DNA of 55,906 bases from NCBI GenBank assembly GCA_947475715.1, contig CANJNY010000018.1, positions 1 to 55,906 on the forward strand. The letters are read 5' to 3'. Below the pieces are notes generated by a model. That model searched no databases, was not told the DNA's origin, and was given only the letters and a program-made list of their open reading frames with translations. Source of the stretch: Prolixibacteraceae bacterium. Lineage in GTDB: Bacteria; Bacteroidota; Bacteroidia; Bacteroidales; Prolixibacteraceae. Shown here in pieces: positions 8,599-17,743 of this stretch (position 1 is its first letter; each line of letters begins with the position of its first letter). The position numbers were made by a program, and so were the translations under genes.

Positions 8599-10011
8599 CT
8601 ATTGTACCTCTTTAGCCAGTTGAAGAGCAGATGTGGTGGTATAATATTTTGTAATCATATTGGGAACCTCCCAATCCGGAAGTTTCCCCGCTTTCAAATA
8701 TTCCAGGTATTTAGCTGTTACCTGTTCAAAATGAGCTTCGTGACCAACTTTTAAAACCGCAGGGATGATAACCTTCCAATTTGAGTCGCCAACCTTTTCA
8801 ATTGTGAGTCCTGACTGCGGAAGAGTTTTCACAATCCGTTCAAGATTATCTGCAAATCGATTCAGATCGCTCCCCTTAGCGGCTTGAATGTATAATGTCG
8901 GATCGTATTTCTCCTCAACTCCCTGACGGATTTCAAGAGTGGCGAGTGACCCGCACATGATTGAATAATGGGTATCGCCGGCTCCTTCACCAGCCTTGAA
9001 ATTCCAGATAGCGGTCACTTTTGCTACCGAACCCTTGATCTTATAGGTAATTTCACCATTGGCATAAACATTGAGTTTATCCGCTTTAACATTATCTTTA
9101 AGATACCCGGGAAACTGATCCAAGTGGGTCACCTCTTTAAATTCCTCCTGAGAAAAAAGAGTAGGCCACCTTTTAGCTTTAAGAATTTGAATCTCATTTT
9201 TATGAATTATCTGTTCAGGAAACGACTCCCATTGCACAAGGTCCACCAGGTGGGTGGTCACATCCACGATCCCCTCACCTTGCTGGTTTACATCGAAAAA
9301 CCAGGCTGGCCGAACCAAAACATTTCCCGATACATTTTTATAGAAATAGTGAACACTAACCATTTCAATTGCAGGTTTATCCTCCGTCCCTTCTTCAAGT
9401 TTTCCAAATATTTCGGGAATCATCGATAGTTCGCGCTGAATCATTGTGGTAACAGAAAAACGCTCTGTCATAATATCATAAAGAAGTACACCTTTGGACT
9501 GTGCAATTTGAAACGCCTCTTCCAGCAGAGGAAACTGCGCTGCGGTAATCACCATCGGCTTATCTGACAACACGTTATACCCTGCCTCGACAGACCTCTT
9601 GATATAATCGGCCTTGATCCTGTTGTTTCCCGAAACTACAACCACATTTCCCCTTTTTTCGGCCAGCATCTTTTCAAGATAATCCTTCCCCTTATAAACT
9701 TTCTCGAACCATACAGTAGGGTTTTCAGCTCGTGAATTATACCCTAAAATCCTTTTCACATGTTCCTCAACATCATTACCCCCGGGCGAATAGACAAAGA
9801 CTTCAGAATTAATCTGGTCGTACATATTTTTTTGAACCAACGCTGCATGAAAATGGCCGGGGTCAAGGGTAATCAGTTTAACTTCACCCTTTGCGCCGGT
9901 AAATTTATCTGGTTTTAAACCCTTATTTTTATTTAGCGTTCCATTGTCGCCGCAGGAACTTAAAAGAACAATAAATACAAATGACATAATTGGTAAGAAT
10001 GATCGTTTCAT
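8599..10011 (-). CDS. Exported Gfo/Idh/MocA-type oxidoreductase, lipoprotein
   Basis: The 470-residue product has an SPII signal (lipobox LLSSC, lipidated Cys20), so it should be anchored facing the periplasm or the cell surface. The N-terminal Rossmann half is atypical: where Gfo/Idh/MocA proteins have GxGxxG it shows LDPGHFHAAL (about 49-58). The SDKPM motif (Lys151) matches the family's conserved EKP-type lysine. The C-terminal half resembles the putative oxidoreductase C-terminal domain found with such lipoproteins. It is last in a minus-strand cluster, and its ATG overlaps the preceding stop by 4 nt (ATGA), indicating translational coupling. Substrate and cofactor are unknown. With an altered nucleotide-binding loop and an extracytoplasmic location, it may carry a tightly bound cofactor or be non-redox. 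Confidence 0.85.
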   Translation of the reverse strand: MKRSFLPIMSFVFIVLLSSCGDNGTLNKNKGLKPDKFTGAKGEVKLITLDPGHFHAALVQKNMYDQINSEVFVYSPGGNDVEEHVKRILGYNSRAENPTVWFEKVYKGKDYLEKMLAEKRGNVVVVSGNNRIKADYIKRSVEAGYNVLSDKPMVITAAQFPLLEEAFQIAQSKGVLLYDIMTERFSVTTMIQRELSMIPEIFGKLEEGTEDKPAIEMVSVHYFYKNVSGNVLVRPAWFFDVNQQGEGIVDVTTHLVDLVQWESFPEQIIHKNEIQILKAKRWPTLFSQEEFKEVTHLDQFPGYLKDNVKADKLNVYANGEITYKIKGSVAKVTAIWNFKAGEGAGDTHYSIMCGSLATLEIRQGVEEKYDPTLYIQAAKGSDLNRFADNLERIVKTLPQSGLTIEKVGDSNWKVIIPAVLKVGHEAHFEQVTAKYLEYLKAGKLPDWEVPNMITKYYTTTSALQLAKEVQ

Positions 10012-10916
10012 TTCGCTATTACATGTTTATAAATTTCATATAACTCCTTAATTTTAGCCTCTTTGACACTTCCGCTATGGACCAGCACACGATATTGAAG
10101 CCTGAGGATCTCCCCCTTTTTAAAAAAGGTCTCCACACCGTTTTCAGGCCAGAACATGGGCGTAGGAGAGATAAATCCATAATCGCGGGTAAACCATGGA
10201 GCGGGATAACCGGGGTTAGAGGGATGTTGAAAAATCGCAAGACCTTCAATAAAATCTCCCCGTTTACCATAGTAATCAATCCATGGAGACCGCTTTCCAA
10301 AGGTATTCTTTTCTCCCTTATCACCCTCAGCATTTACCATCGTCCCCCCATTTTTAACCGACAGATCGGCTGCCATCCTGGCGCTAAAAAGGGAGTGATT
10401 CGTTTTAAAAATCGAGACATCCATCAACATCTCCATCGAGATCTCCTCATCAATCTGAGAGATCGTGGAAGATGGAGCTGTGATGGTAATTAAACGATAA
10501 TCTTTTATGGGTGAAAGGGCACCCGGCCGGATCCAGATACATTCATCTTTAATCACAACGGTATCCCCTCCCTCCTTAAGAATCTCCGCATTTACCGAAA
10601 CAATCCTTCCCCGGTCGGGCCCCTCCTGCCAGTAATTCCCTCCGTTAAGCAGGTCGCAGCCAAAAAAGAGAGAGCTGTGATGAGGATATTCACCATTGCG
10701 CATAGAGGTAACCGATCCACCCGATAGCGGACCATTCACCGGATAGAAAAAAGGATATTTCTCGTCGGACGAAAAAATATAACTCGTGAAAAAATTCCCG
10801 TTTATGGTGACATTTATTTTCGACCCCACCTTTACGGCAGTGATCATTGAACCCTTCACTGAATTAAAACAAATCATTAAAATAATAATGATTTTGAAAA
10901 GCCTAATATTAATCAT
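10008..10916 (-). CDS. DUF6807 ('PmoA-like') exported protein, short form
   Basis: The 302-residue product has a Sec signal peptide (about 1-24). The frame can be extended to a TTG at 10922, but ATG 10916 is preferred. Family landmarks are GEYPHHSSLFFGCDLLNG near the N-terminal third, WIDYYGKRGDFIEGLAIF, and HPSNPGYPAPWFTRDYGF in the C-terminal half. Databases often label this family methane oxygenase PmoA; it has no resemblance to a membrane methane monooxygenase subunit, and the name should not be taken as function. The conserved His-rich turn suggests a sugar- or metal-binding beta-sandwich (inference). It is 10 nt downstream of the Tat oxidoreductase and coupled to the lipoprotein oxidoreductase, so a shared substrate is likely. 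Confidence 0.8.
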   Translation of the reverse strand: MINIRLFKIIIILMICFNSVKGSMITAVKVGSKINVTINGNFFTSYIFSSDEKYPFFYPVNGPLSGGSVTSMRNGEYPHHSSLFFGCDLLNGGNYWQEGPDRGRIVSVNAEILKEGGDTVVIKDECIWIRPGALSPIKDYRLITITAPSSTISQIDEEISMEMLMDVSIFKTNHSLFSARMAADLSVKNGGTMVNAEGDKGEKNTFGKRSPWIDYYGKRGDFIEGLAIFQHPSNPGYPAPWFTRDYGFISPTPMFWPENGVETFFKKGEILRLQYRVLVHSGSVKEAKIKELYEIYKHVIAK

Positions 10917-10926
10917 AATCAATATT

Positions 10927-12306
10927 TTAAACCTTTATATAGCTGGTGCCGTATGGGAATCGTTGAGAACGCGAAAGCATTTTATTTGCCTCGTCATCAT
11001 TTATAAATAACTCGGATTCAGGATTCCATTGGAGTTTACGTCCCAACTTCATCGAAATGTGGGTAATCAGGCAAACAGAACAGGCGCGATGGCCAATCTC
11101 TGCAGGTGAAATGGGGGTTTTGCGTGTTTTAATGCAATCGAGCCAGTTCCCATGTTGGTTATCGATCTGGTATAAATGGAGTTCATGTTCTTTAATTACT
11201 GAATTGAGGATTTTGGGATCACTGGCATCGAGCGCTTTACTGCTTTTGCTTTTTGAAACCGGATCACTGGCAGTTGCAGAGTAGTCACCCCGTGAAACAA
11301 AAATCCAACCTTCGCTCCCTTCATATCGGATTCCATTTGGAAATCCGCCACTGGTAATCATTGTCACACCATTCATATACTCAGCAACTGCAATAAATTC
11401 ACCATGAACATTCCAAAGTCCCGATTTTGGAAATTGAGCCATTGCATTAATTGACACGGGCCCCGTGTATTCGGTGTCCATACCCCATGCTGCAGAATCG
11501 AAATGGTGCTGTCCCCATCCGGTGATCATACCGGCTCCAAACTGCTCACACCGGAGCCATCCCGGACGGTCAGTCAAACTATTTTGGGGGTGCACGCGCA
11601 TCTCGGTATAATAAACTTCGGGAGTCGATCCAAGCCACATATCGTAATTCAGGTTTTTGGGCACCTCCATGGCAGAGGCCTCAGGGCCTGACGGATCACC
11701 AGGCAGTCCTATTTTTACAGTATGAAGTTTTCCAATTCTGCCATTCCGAACAAGCTCAGCGGCAATACGAAACTGAGGCATAGCCCGTTGCTGGGTTCCC
11801 ATCTGCAGTATAGTCCCTTTGCGCTTAACCACATCGGCCAAAAGGCGCCCTTCGGCGATCGTTAACGAGGTTGGTTTCTGAAGGTAAACATCTTTACCGG
11901 CAAGAGAGGCCTCGATTGCAGGTTGTGCATGCCAGTGGTCAGGCGTTGAAATCATCACCGCATCGATCTCTTTTCGAAGAAGCATCTCCCGATAATCTGT
12001 GTAAGTTTTAACCTCTACGGAATTCTTACTTCCATTCTGCCTGTTATAATAATCTTCAATAAACTGCTTTCCCTTAATAACCCTGTTTGAATCAAGATCA
12101 GCCACTGCGATGATACGTGCCTGATCGAAAGTTAAGGTCTCTGCAAGATCATGAGTCATTGCAATGCGACCAAAACCAATCTGAGCCACATTAATTTTAT
12201 TACTCGGGGCATTTTTACCAAAGACCGAAGATGGGACAATTGAAGGGAGCAGAATTGTACCGGCCAAGACAGTGGATGATCTGTTTAAAAAATCACGTCG
12301 TTCCAT
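10927..12306 (-). CDS. Tat-exported Gfo/Idh/MocA oxidoreductase
   Basis: The 459-residue product has a twin-arginine signal (ERRDFLNRSS, R3 R4, then a hydrophobic stretch to about residue 28), so it is exported folded with its dinucleotide already bound. The Rossmann loop is near-canonical (VAQIGFGRIA, G44 and G46), and Lys144 in YLQKPTSLTI is the family catalytic lysine. Other conserved stretches are STPDHWHAQPAIEAS and WGQHHFDSAAWGMD. Relatives oxidise or isomerise sugars, including 3-keto-glycoside formation in Bacteroides (family knowledge). It is sandwiched between two DUF6807 genes. Tat export contrasts with the Sec-lipoprotein paralogue downstream, suggesting the two bind cofactor differently. 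Confidence 0.9.
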   Translation of the reverse strand: MERRDFLNRSSTVLAGTILLPSIVPSSVFGKNAPSNKINVAQIGFGRIAMTHDLAETLTFDQARIIAVADLDSNRVIKGKQFIEDYYNRQNGSKNSVEVKTYTDYREMLLRKEIDAVMISTPDHWHAQPAIEASLAGKDVYLQKPTSLTIAEGRLLADVVKRKGTILQMGTQQRAMPQFRIAAELVRNGRIGKLHTVKIGLPGDPSGPEASAMEVPKNLNYDMWLGSTPEVYYTEMRVHPQNSLTDRPGWLRCEQFGAGMITGWGQHHFDSAAWGMDTEYTGPVSINAMAQFPKSGLWNVHGEFIAVAEYMNGVTMITSGGFPNGIRYEGSEGWIFVSRGDYSATASDPVSKSKSSKALDASDPKILNSVIKEHELHLYQIDNQHGNWLDCIKTRKTPISPAEIGHRACSVCLITHISMKLGRKLQWNPESELFINDDEANKMLSRSQRFPYGTSYIKV

Positions 12307-12530
12307 ATTTCGAAATATTTTGATCGTTTATTTTCAACTGCCGTTTTAATTACGATATCCAAATTAAATACGTATAAATCTAAGATCCCTCTTGACGCTC
12401 ATCTTTCACGGAGAATAACTACGGAATCGATTCTTTGGACTGCAAAGATTGAAAATCTATATGACAGTAAGATGATTTTCCAAAAATTAAAAATAACCCA
12501 CCATATAATACCGCAATTCCTGATGAAAAT

Positions 12531-13796
12531 TTACTTCTCCACCGTTACAAACGGCGGATTCGCAAAATCATTCCATACCCTTTGGGCTAATTCTGAATCT
12601 ATCTTCCCATCATAGACTAACATCCTATATTTCAATACATATTCATTTCCAGGAATCAACTCCCAACTTCTGTTTCGGATGGGGCAGAATTCGAAAAAAA
12701 GATCTCCGCGACCACCATTGGAATTTTCAGGCCAAACCCTCATTGGTTCGGGGAACTCACGGTTTGACGGATTGGACATAAAAAGGATTCCTGAAGTTCC
12801 GTTTTCGGGAAATGCACCACCTACATTGCACCATCGGGCACGCGATCCATCGGCATCTGCACGTCCTTTCCCCTCAGAGGTAACCACCCAACTGTTTTTA
12901 TTCGTCCAGGCTTCATTGGCGCGAAACCCGATTCCCCCGCCATATCGATAGGCTTCAAGGGTGATTGGAGAGGCGGAGGCACAGCTCAGCGTGGTCGTCA
13001 GATCACAAACTGAAACACGAACGCCATCATAAATTCCGACATTCCAGATCCTCACATCCCATACTTCATTCATCGCCACCTTATCGCCACCTTTGCTTTG
13101 AAAATCAACATGCTCCTGACGAACCTTGAAACCCCCAAACACCGGACCACTAATCACTGCATTAAATCCAGCAAACCTAACAGTCCCCTGCCCTTCTCCA
13201 AGATTCCAAAAATCAGTGCTATGCCCTTCAAAGTGTGTTTTAGTCCAGGGATTCCAAATACCCATATGATGCCGGTGATCCGGAGGATTAATCCGTGTCA
13301 GGATATTTCCTGATGGCGACCATAAGGGGTGAATAAAGGCACTGCGTTTGAACAGGGAACTTACCGTATCGGGTGGAAAAACTTCCGCAACATTATATTG
13401 TAGAACCTTTTCATTATTTTTACTAATAATCAGCACCTTATCACTCAATTCTGCGGTAACATGATTCTTTACAACATAGGTTGAGTCGTTAACTAAAATA
13501 AATCTTCGGATATTTATCCCATTATTTTTGGCCTCTGGAATCCACCATAATTTTGGAGCGTTGCCGGCTTCAAGCTGACACGAAACTTCGGTTCTGATTT
13601 TCCCGTTGATTTCAAACAGCCGTAATTTACCCCGATCGGTGTTATAATTTATACCGTCCAACGATACACTGACAGGTGTTTGGCCCTGATTTAATCGGCT
13701 GCCATCCATAGCAAATTTGGCCACGACAATTTCCTGTGCTGAAACACGCACCGAAAGGAGTAGAAAAGTACATAGCATTATCTTATTTATGATCAT
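12531..13796 (-). CDS. DUF6807 ('PmoA-like') exported protein, long form
   Basis: The 421-residue product has a Sec signal ending at VSAQ (about residue 20). The frame starts at TTG 13799, but ATG 13796 is the natural start. The N-terminal 120 residues form an extra beta-rich segment absent from the short paralogue. The DUF6807 core follows: FIHPLWSPSGNILTRINPP, then DHRHHMGIWNPWTKTHFEG with a cluster of histidines, and late FMSNPSNREFPEPMRVWPEN. It heads the minus-strand cluster, with a 224-nt gap before the Tat oxidoreductase. That gap contains only a weak AATCTTTG box, so one transcript is likely but not certain. Function is unknown; co-occurrence with Gfo/Idh/MocA proteins points to glycoside metabolism. 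Confidence 0.8.
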   Translation of the reverse strand: MIINKIMLCTFLLLSVRVSAQEIVVAKFAMDGSRLNQGQTPVSVSLDGINYNTDRGKLRLFEINGKIRTEVSCQLEAGNAPKLWWIPEAKNNGINIRRFILVNDSTYVVKNHVTAELSDKVLIISKNNEKVLQYNVAEVFPPDTVSSLFKRSAFIHPLWSPSGNILTRINPPDHRHHMGIWNPWTKTHFEGHSTDFWNLGEGQGTVRFAGFNAVISGPVFGGFKVRQEHVDFQSKGGDKVAMNEVWDVRIWNVGIYDGVRVSVCDLTTTLSCASASPITLEAYRYGGGIGFRANEAWTNKNSWVVTSEGKGRADADGSRARWCNVGGAFPENGTSGILFMSNPSNREFPEPMRVWPENSNGGRGDLFFEFCPIRNRSWELIPGNEYVLKYRMLVYDGKIDSELAQRVWNDFANPPFVTVEK

Positions 13797-14158
13797 CAAA
13801 TTAATATTTTAAATAAAATTTATGACTTGTAATTTTTTATTATCCCGGAGAAAATTGTTGACCGATGATAAGAAAACACTTAACTTTTCATTCGAATCAT
13901 TCTGAAGGTCCTCTCCATAATGCGACCAGATAGTCCGGCTGCAATCTGCCACCCCCCACCAGACTTTAAAAGTTTAAGAATAAAGAAGCTGAGTAGAAAA
14001 AGCCACCATGATATCAAGAGGTGAAATATTTTCCAAAAACATCAATGTCAGGTCTGGTTTACTCCCTTATTTGACTGAATGGATTATCTAACACAAAATT
14101 AAAATTAAAACTCTACATTTGTTAAAACTGAATATGCTCAATCCTCCAAATTAACTTT
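13797..14158. other. Divergent intergenic region between DUF6807 and GH106 genes
   Basis: This 362-nt AT-rich region has no coding signal. It holds an exact TAnnTTTG box for the plus-strand GH106 gene (14114-14121, annotated separately). I could not find a matching exact box for the minus-strand gene. No hairpin or operator-like repeat stands out. Confidence 0.5.
14114..14121 (+). promoter_or_regulatory. -7 box for the GH106 gene
   Basis: TACATTTG matches TAnnTTTG exactly, 37 nt before the ATG at 14159. No TTTG -33 element is seen. Confidence 0.6.
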
Positions 14159-17100
14159 ATGAAGAATTTTAGAAAATTTCTCGTTATAATCATTGTCATT
14201 ACATCGTTAAATTCAAATGCACAAACCACACTTCCACCGGGTTACCCCGATCGTAGTCCTGGCTTTGATGCCCTCCCGGGATTTATCAATCCACCCAAAG
14301 GGTATGGTGAAGTTCCCTTTTTCTGGTGGCAGGGTGACACACTAACACATGAGCGGCTCCTTTGGCAGCTGGATCAATTAAAAAACAAAGAGATCTCCAG
14401 TCTTCAAATTAATTACAGTCATCAGGATTCGGGTGGTCTGATTTATGGATTTTCAAATCCAAGCAAACCAGCTCTATTTACCGACGCATGGTGGAAACTC
14501 TTTAAATGGTTTGCTTCTGAGGCGCAAAAACAGGGAATAACAGTTAGTCTTAGTGACTACACCCTGGGTATCGGCCAGGGTTTTGCAATCGATGAAGCGA
14601 TCCATGCAAATCCCGATTTAAATGGTTCGGAATTGCGATGTGGCCAGAAAATACTAACCGGGAGTGGAATTCTGGAAATGCCTCAGAATATGCTAACCCT
14701 AACCGCTTACAGGATAAACGAAGATAGCTCGATAATCATTGATACCCGGAAGGAACTCTTGTCTGAATTAAAAGAGAATAAACTAAACTATAATTTTGCA
14801 ACTGAAAGATGGAAAGTAGTGAGCGTATTCTCAGAACGACTGGTTCCATCCTATGATCCGATGAATCCCCAAAGCGGAAAAAGTTATAATCATTTCTTCT
14901 TTGATAAGTTCGAAAAAGCGTTGAAGGAAAATGGTGCAGGAGCCCTTAATTTCTTCTTTTCAGACGAACTGAACTTCAGAGTCGGCGGAAACCTTTGGAA
15001 TAATTATTTTGCAGCAGAATTCAAAAAGAGAAAAGGGTACGACCTTGTACCAAACCTTGATGCCGTATTTATGAATACTGGCTCAATCACCTCAAAAATA
15101 AGACTTGACTACAACGATGTTATGGTTAGTCTCAGTGAGGAGAATTTCTTTAAACCTGTTTATGACTGGCATCAGGATCGGGGATTGATATTTGGCTGCG
15201 ACCATGGTGGACGGGGCAGGGAAGTTGCTGAGTTTGGAGACTATTTCCGCACCCAGCGCTGGAATCAGGGACCCGGATCTGATCAGCCCAAAGTGTCCAA
15301 AGATATTATTAAGGCCAAAGTTGCTGCCTCAATCTCCCATTTATATGAACGGCCACGGGTGTGGCTTGAAGGGTTTCACAGCAGTGGCTGGAGTACTTCA
15401 TCGTCAGATGTTACAGATGCTATATTTGGAAATTTTGTGGCTGGCTATAATCTTCTCTCCTTTCATGGTTTGTATTATTCCACCATGGGAGGGTGGTGGG
15501 AATGGGCGCCACCCTGCAATCACTTCCGGATGCCATACTGGAAACAGATGGACCCGCTGATGAATTGTGTGAACCGGCTATCTTTCCTTCTCTCACAGGG
15601 AGTTCACAATTGCGATGTTGCAATTCTCTACCCGACAGAACCTGTGATTGCAAATTTGAATGGTCAGAAATCAGTTGACCTGGCTTTTGAAACCGGAGAA
15701 AAGCTTTACGACCATGGAATCGATTTTGATTTTATTGACTATGAATCACTTGCACGTGGTGTGGTAGAAAATACAGCGCTTAATGTCTCAGGCGAAAAAT
15801 ACAAGGTGTTGATTGTCCCTTCTATGACGGCCATACGGCATGCTTCGTTACAGAAATTAGAAGCTTTCAAAAAAGGGGGAGGAATTATCGTAAACCTGGG
15901 TGAAATACCGCAAGCAACCGAAAAGAACGGGACAAACAATTCAGAAACGAATCAACTGGTTAACGGTATTTTTACGGAGAGTCAAAATATGATTCAGTGC
16001 AATGATCCCAAAGCAATTGCATCAGTAATCACCGGAAAATATAATCCAAACTTTAAAATATTATCAGAAGTAAAAGAGCGTCCCTACATTATGCACCGTG
16101 TAATTGGGAAAAGGGATATTTACGCCATTTATAAAGTTGCGGAAGGGACTAAATGCTTCTTCAAAGCAAAGGGTGGTGTCCAGCTTTGGAATCCATGGAA
16201 TGGAGAGACCACTTCAATTGCCCGATTTGCGGTTCAAACCGCCGAAGGGACCGAGGTAACCCTTCCCCTTTCGGGCAATGATATACAAATCATTGTTTTT
16301 GATCCGGATAATACCGTATGCAAAAATGAGCTGAAACCTGAAAAGGTAATCCGGGAAACCGATCTGGGCAATACCTGGAAATTCGAATTAAAACCTTCTC
16401 TCGATAACCAGTGGGGAGACTTTCAATTACCTGCAAAACATGAAATGCTTGGTGCGCAGGTTCGCCAATTGAAGTTTACCGAAAGCCAGAGTTATTCAGG
16501 TGGAAAACTTATCCCTGATAATTCATGGAAACGCGTTACATGTGCCTTTGGTGAACAATTCGTGAAACTGGAAGTACTACCGGATGCCCCTTCGGAGGAG
16601 GATCTGATGAAACTGGCACCCCCGAATGAAAACAGAGAAGTTATTATTTCCGGAAAGCGGCGCAAGTGGGAACCTTATGGATTTTCGTGGAAACAGGGGG
16701 TGGAGGGTGAACCCGGCCACCAGGGTTACCATGGACTTAAGGGGAACATGTATGATAATTTTATCCGCCTGGGGGGTTTAATGGATGAACGGATGTCGAA
16801 AAAAAGAGTTGCAGAATCATCCGGTCACTATTATGTCATGTATTCAAATATTATTGCTCCAGCTGATGGGGAATATGATCTTTTAATGGGAGATACAAAG
16901 CCCAATCTCCTTATTGTTAACCAATCAAAAATAGCGGTTAAAAATAATACTATTCAATTAAAGAAGGGGGCCAATCCCATGGTTTTACTTTATGACAAAG
17001 CCTGTGAAACCTATCTGATCGTACGCAAGACCGGAGTTCCAAGACCTGAGAAACAACAGGTCGCCATGAGCTGGTATGAAGACTATGGAGTACTGCCTTT

Positions 17101-17743
17101 TGACTGCCCGATCACCAATAATACCTCCGGTTTATACACCTTTGAATCGGCTCCAGGATTACAGACCTTAACATTTGCCGCTTACGGAAAAATTAGTGCA
17201 TGGCTCGACGGATTACAAACAGAAACCATTCAGGGAGAAGCACAACCTGACGGGCTAACCAATTATACGATAAAAGTAAAAAAACCAATTCCTGCAGGTT
17301 CTCAGGTGACAATGAAAATTGAATACCAGCCAGGTTACCGTGGGGGAGCCGCTATCCCACAGTTTATGGAGCAACAATGCGGAGAGGGCTCTGTTACCCT
17401 GGGTGACTGGTCAACGATTGATGGATTAAGAGCCTATTCGGGTGGAGCATGGTATCGAAAAACAATCACAATAAACCAACCGGATTTAAAGAATAAGTTG
17501 GTTATCGACCTGGGAGAGGTAGTCTCTTCTGCAGAACTTCTGATCAATGGGAAGAGTGCCGGAGTAAGAGTATCTCCACCCTGGACATTCGACGTTACAC
17601 CCTTTGCCAGATCAGGAGAAAATAAAGTTGAAGTGCTAATATACAATACAATAGCCAATAATTACACAACTGTTCCAACCATGTATTTGGGAAGTATTAA
17701 ATCAGGATTGATTGGACCGGTTAACTTAAAGATGATTAAATAA
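14159..17743 (+). CDS. Secreted alpha-L-rhamnosidase, glycoside hydrolase family 106
   Basis: The 1194-residue product has a Sec signal (about 1-22). The GH106 N-terminal barrel opens with EVPFFWWQGDTLTHERLLWQ and carries FFSDELNF, HDRGL-like and WLEGFHSSGW segments. A long series of beta-domains follows, including a C-terminal galactose-binding-like module (GGAWYRKTITI and VSPPWTFDVTPF). Characterised GH106 enzymes invert alpha-L-rhamnosides in rhamnogalacturonans, which makes pectin a likely target, although rhamnosylated exopolysaccharides are possible. It has its own promoter box and is transcribed away from the DUF6807/oxidoreductase cluster, so the two may be co-induced. It ends exactly where the convergent WecA-like gene ends, with no spacer. 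Confidence 0.88.
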   Translation: MKNFRKFLVIIIVITSLNSNAQTTLPPGYPDRSPGFDALPGFINPPKGYGEVPFFWWQGDTLTHERLLWQLDQLKNKEISSLQINYSHQDSGGLIYGFSNPSKPALFTDAWWKLFKWFASEAQKQGITVSLSDYTLGIGQGFAIDEAIHANPDLNGSELRCGQKILTGSGILEMPQNMLTLTAYRINEDSSIIIDTRKELLSELKENKLNYNFATERWKVVSVFSERLVPSYDPMNPQSGKSYNHFFFDKFEKALKENGAGALNFFFSDELNFRVGGNLWNNYFAAEFKKRKGYDLVPNLDAVFMNTGSITSKIRLDYNDVMVSLSEENFFKPVYDWHQDRGLIFGCDHGGRGREVAEFGDYFRTQRWNQGPGSDQPKVSKDIIKAKVAASISHLYERPRVWLEGFHSSGWSTSSSDVTDAIFGNFVAGYNLLSFHGLYYSTMGGWWEWAPPCNHFRMPYWKQMDPLMNCVNRLSFLLSQGVHNCDVAILYPTEPVIANLNGQKSVDLAFETGEKLYDHGIDFDFIDYESLARGVVENTALNVSGEKYKVLIVPSMTAIRHASLQKLEAFKKGGGIIVNLGEIPQATEKNGTNNSETNQLVNGIFTESQNMIQCNDPKAIASVITGKYNPNFKILSEVKERPYIMHRVIGKRDIYAIYKVAEGTKCFFKAKGGVQLWNPWNGETTSIARFAVQTAEGTEVTLPLSGNDIQIIVFDPDNTVCKNELKPEKVIRETDLGNTWKFELKPSLDNQWGDFQLPAKHEMLGAQVRQLKFTESQSYSGGKLIPDNSWKRVTCAFGEQFVKLEVLPDAPSEEDLMKLAPPNENREVIISGKRRKWEPYGFSWKQGVEGEPGHQGYHGLKGNMYDNFIRLGGLMDERMSKKRVAESSGHYYVMYSNIIAPADGEYDLLMGDTKPNLLIVNQSKIAVKNNTIQLKKGANPMVLLYDKACETYLIVRKTGVPRPEKQQVAMSWYEDYGVLPFDCPITNNTSGLYTFESAPGLQTLTFAAYGKISAWLDGLQTETIQGEAQPDGLTNYTIKVKKPIPAGSQVTMKIEYQPGYRGGAAIPQFMEQQCGEGSVTLGDWSTIDGLRAYSGGAWYRKTITINQPDLKNKLVIDLGEVVSSAELLINGKSAGVRVSPPWTFDVTPFARSGENKVEVLIYNTIANNYTTVPTMYLGSIKSGLIGPVNLKMIK

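Noticed and set aside
10008-13796. Methane or ammonia monooxygenase subunits (PmoA)
   Set aside because: The proteins are soluble secreted beta-rich proteins without the membrane helices of PmoA; the database name is misleading.
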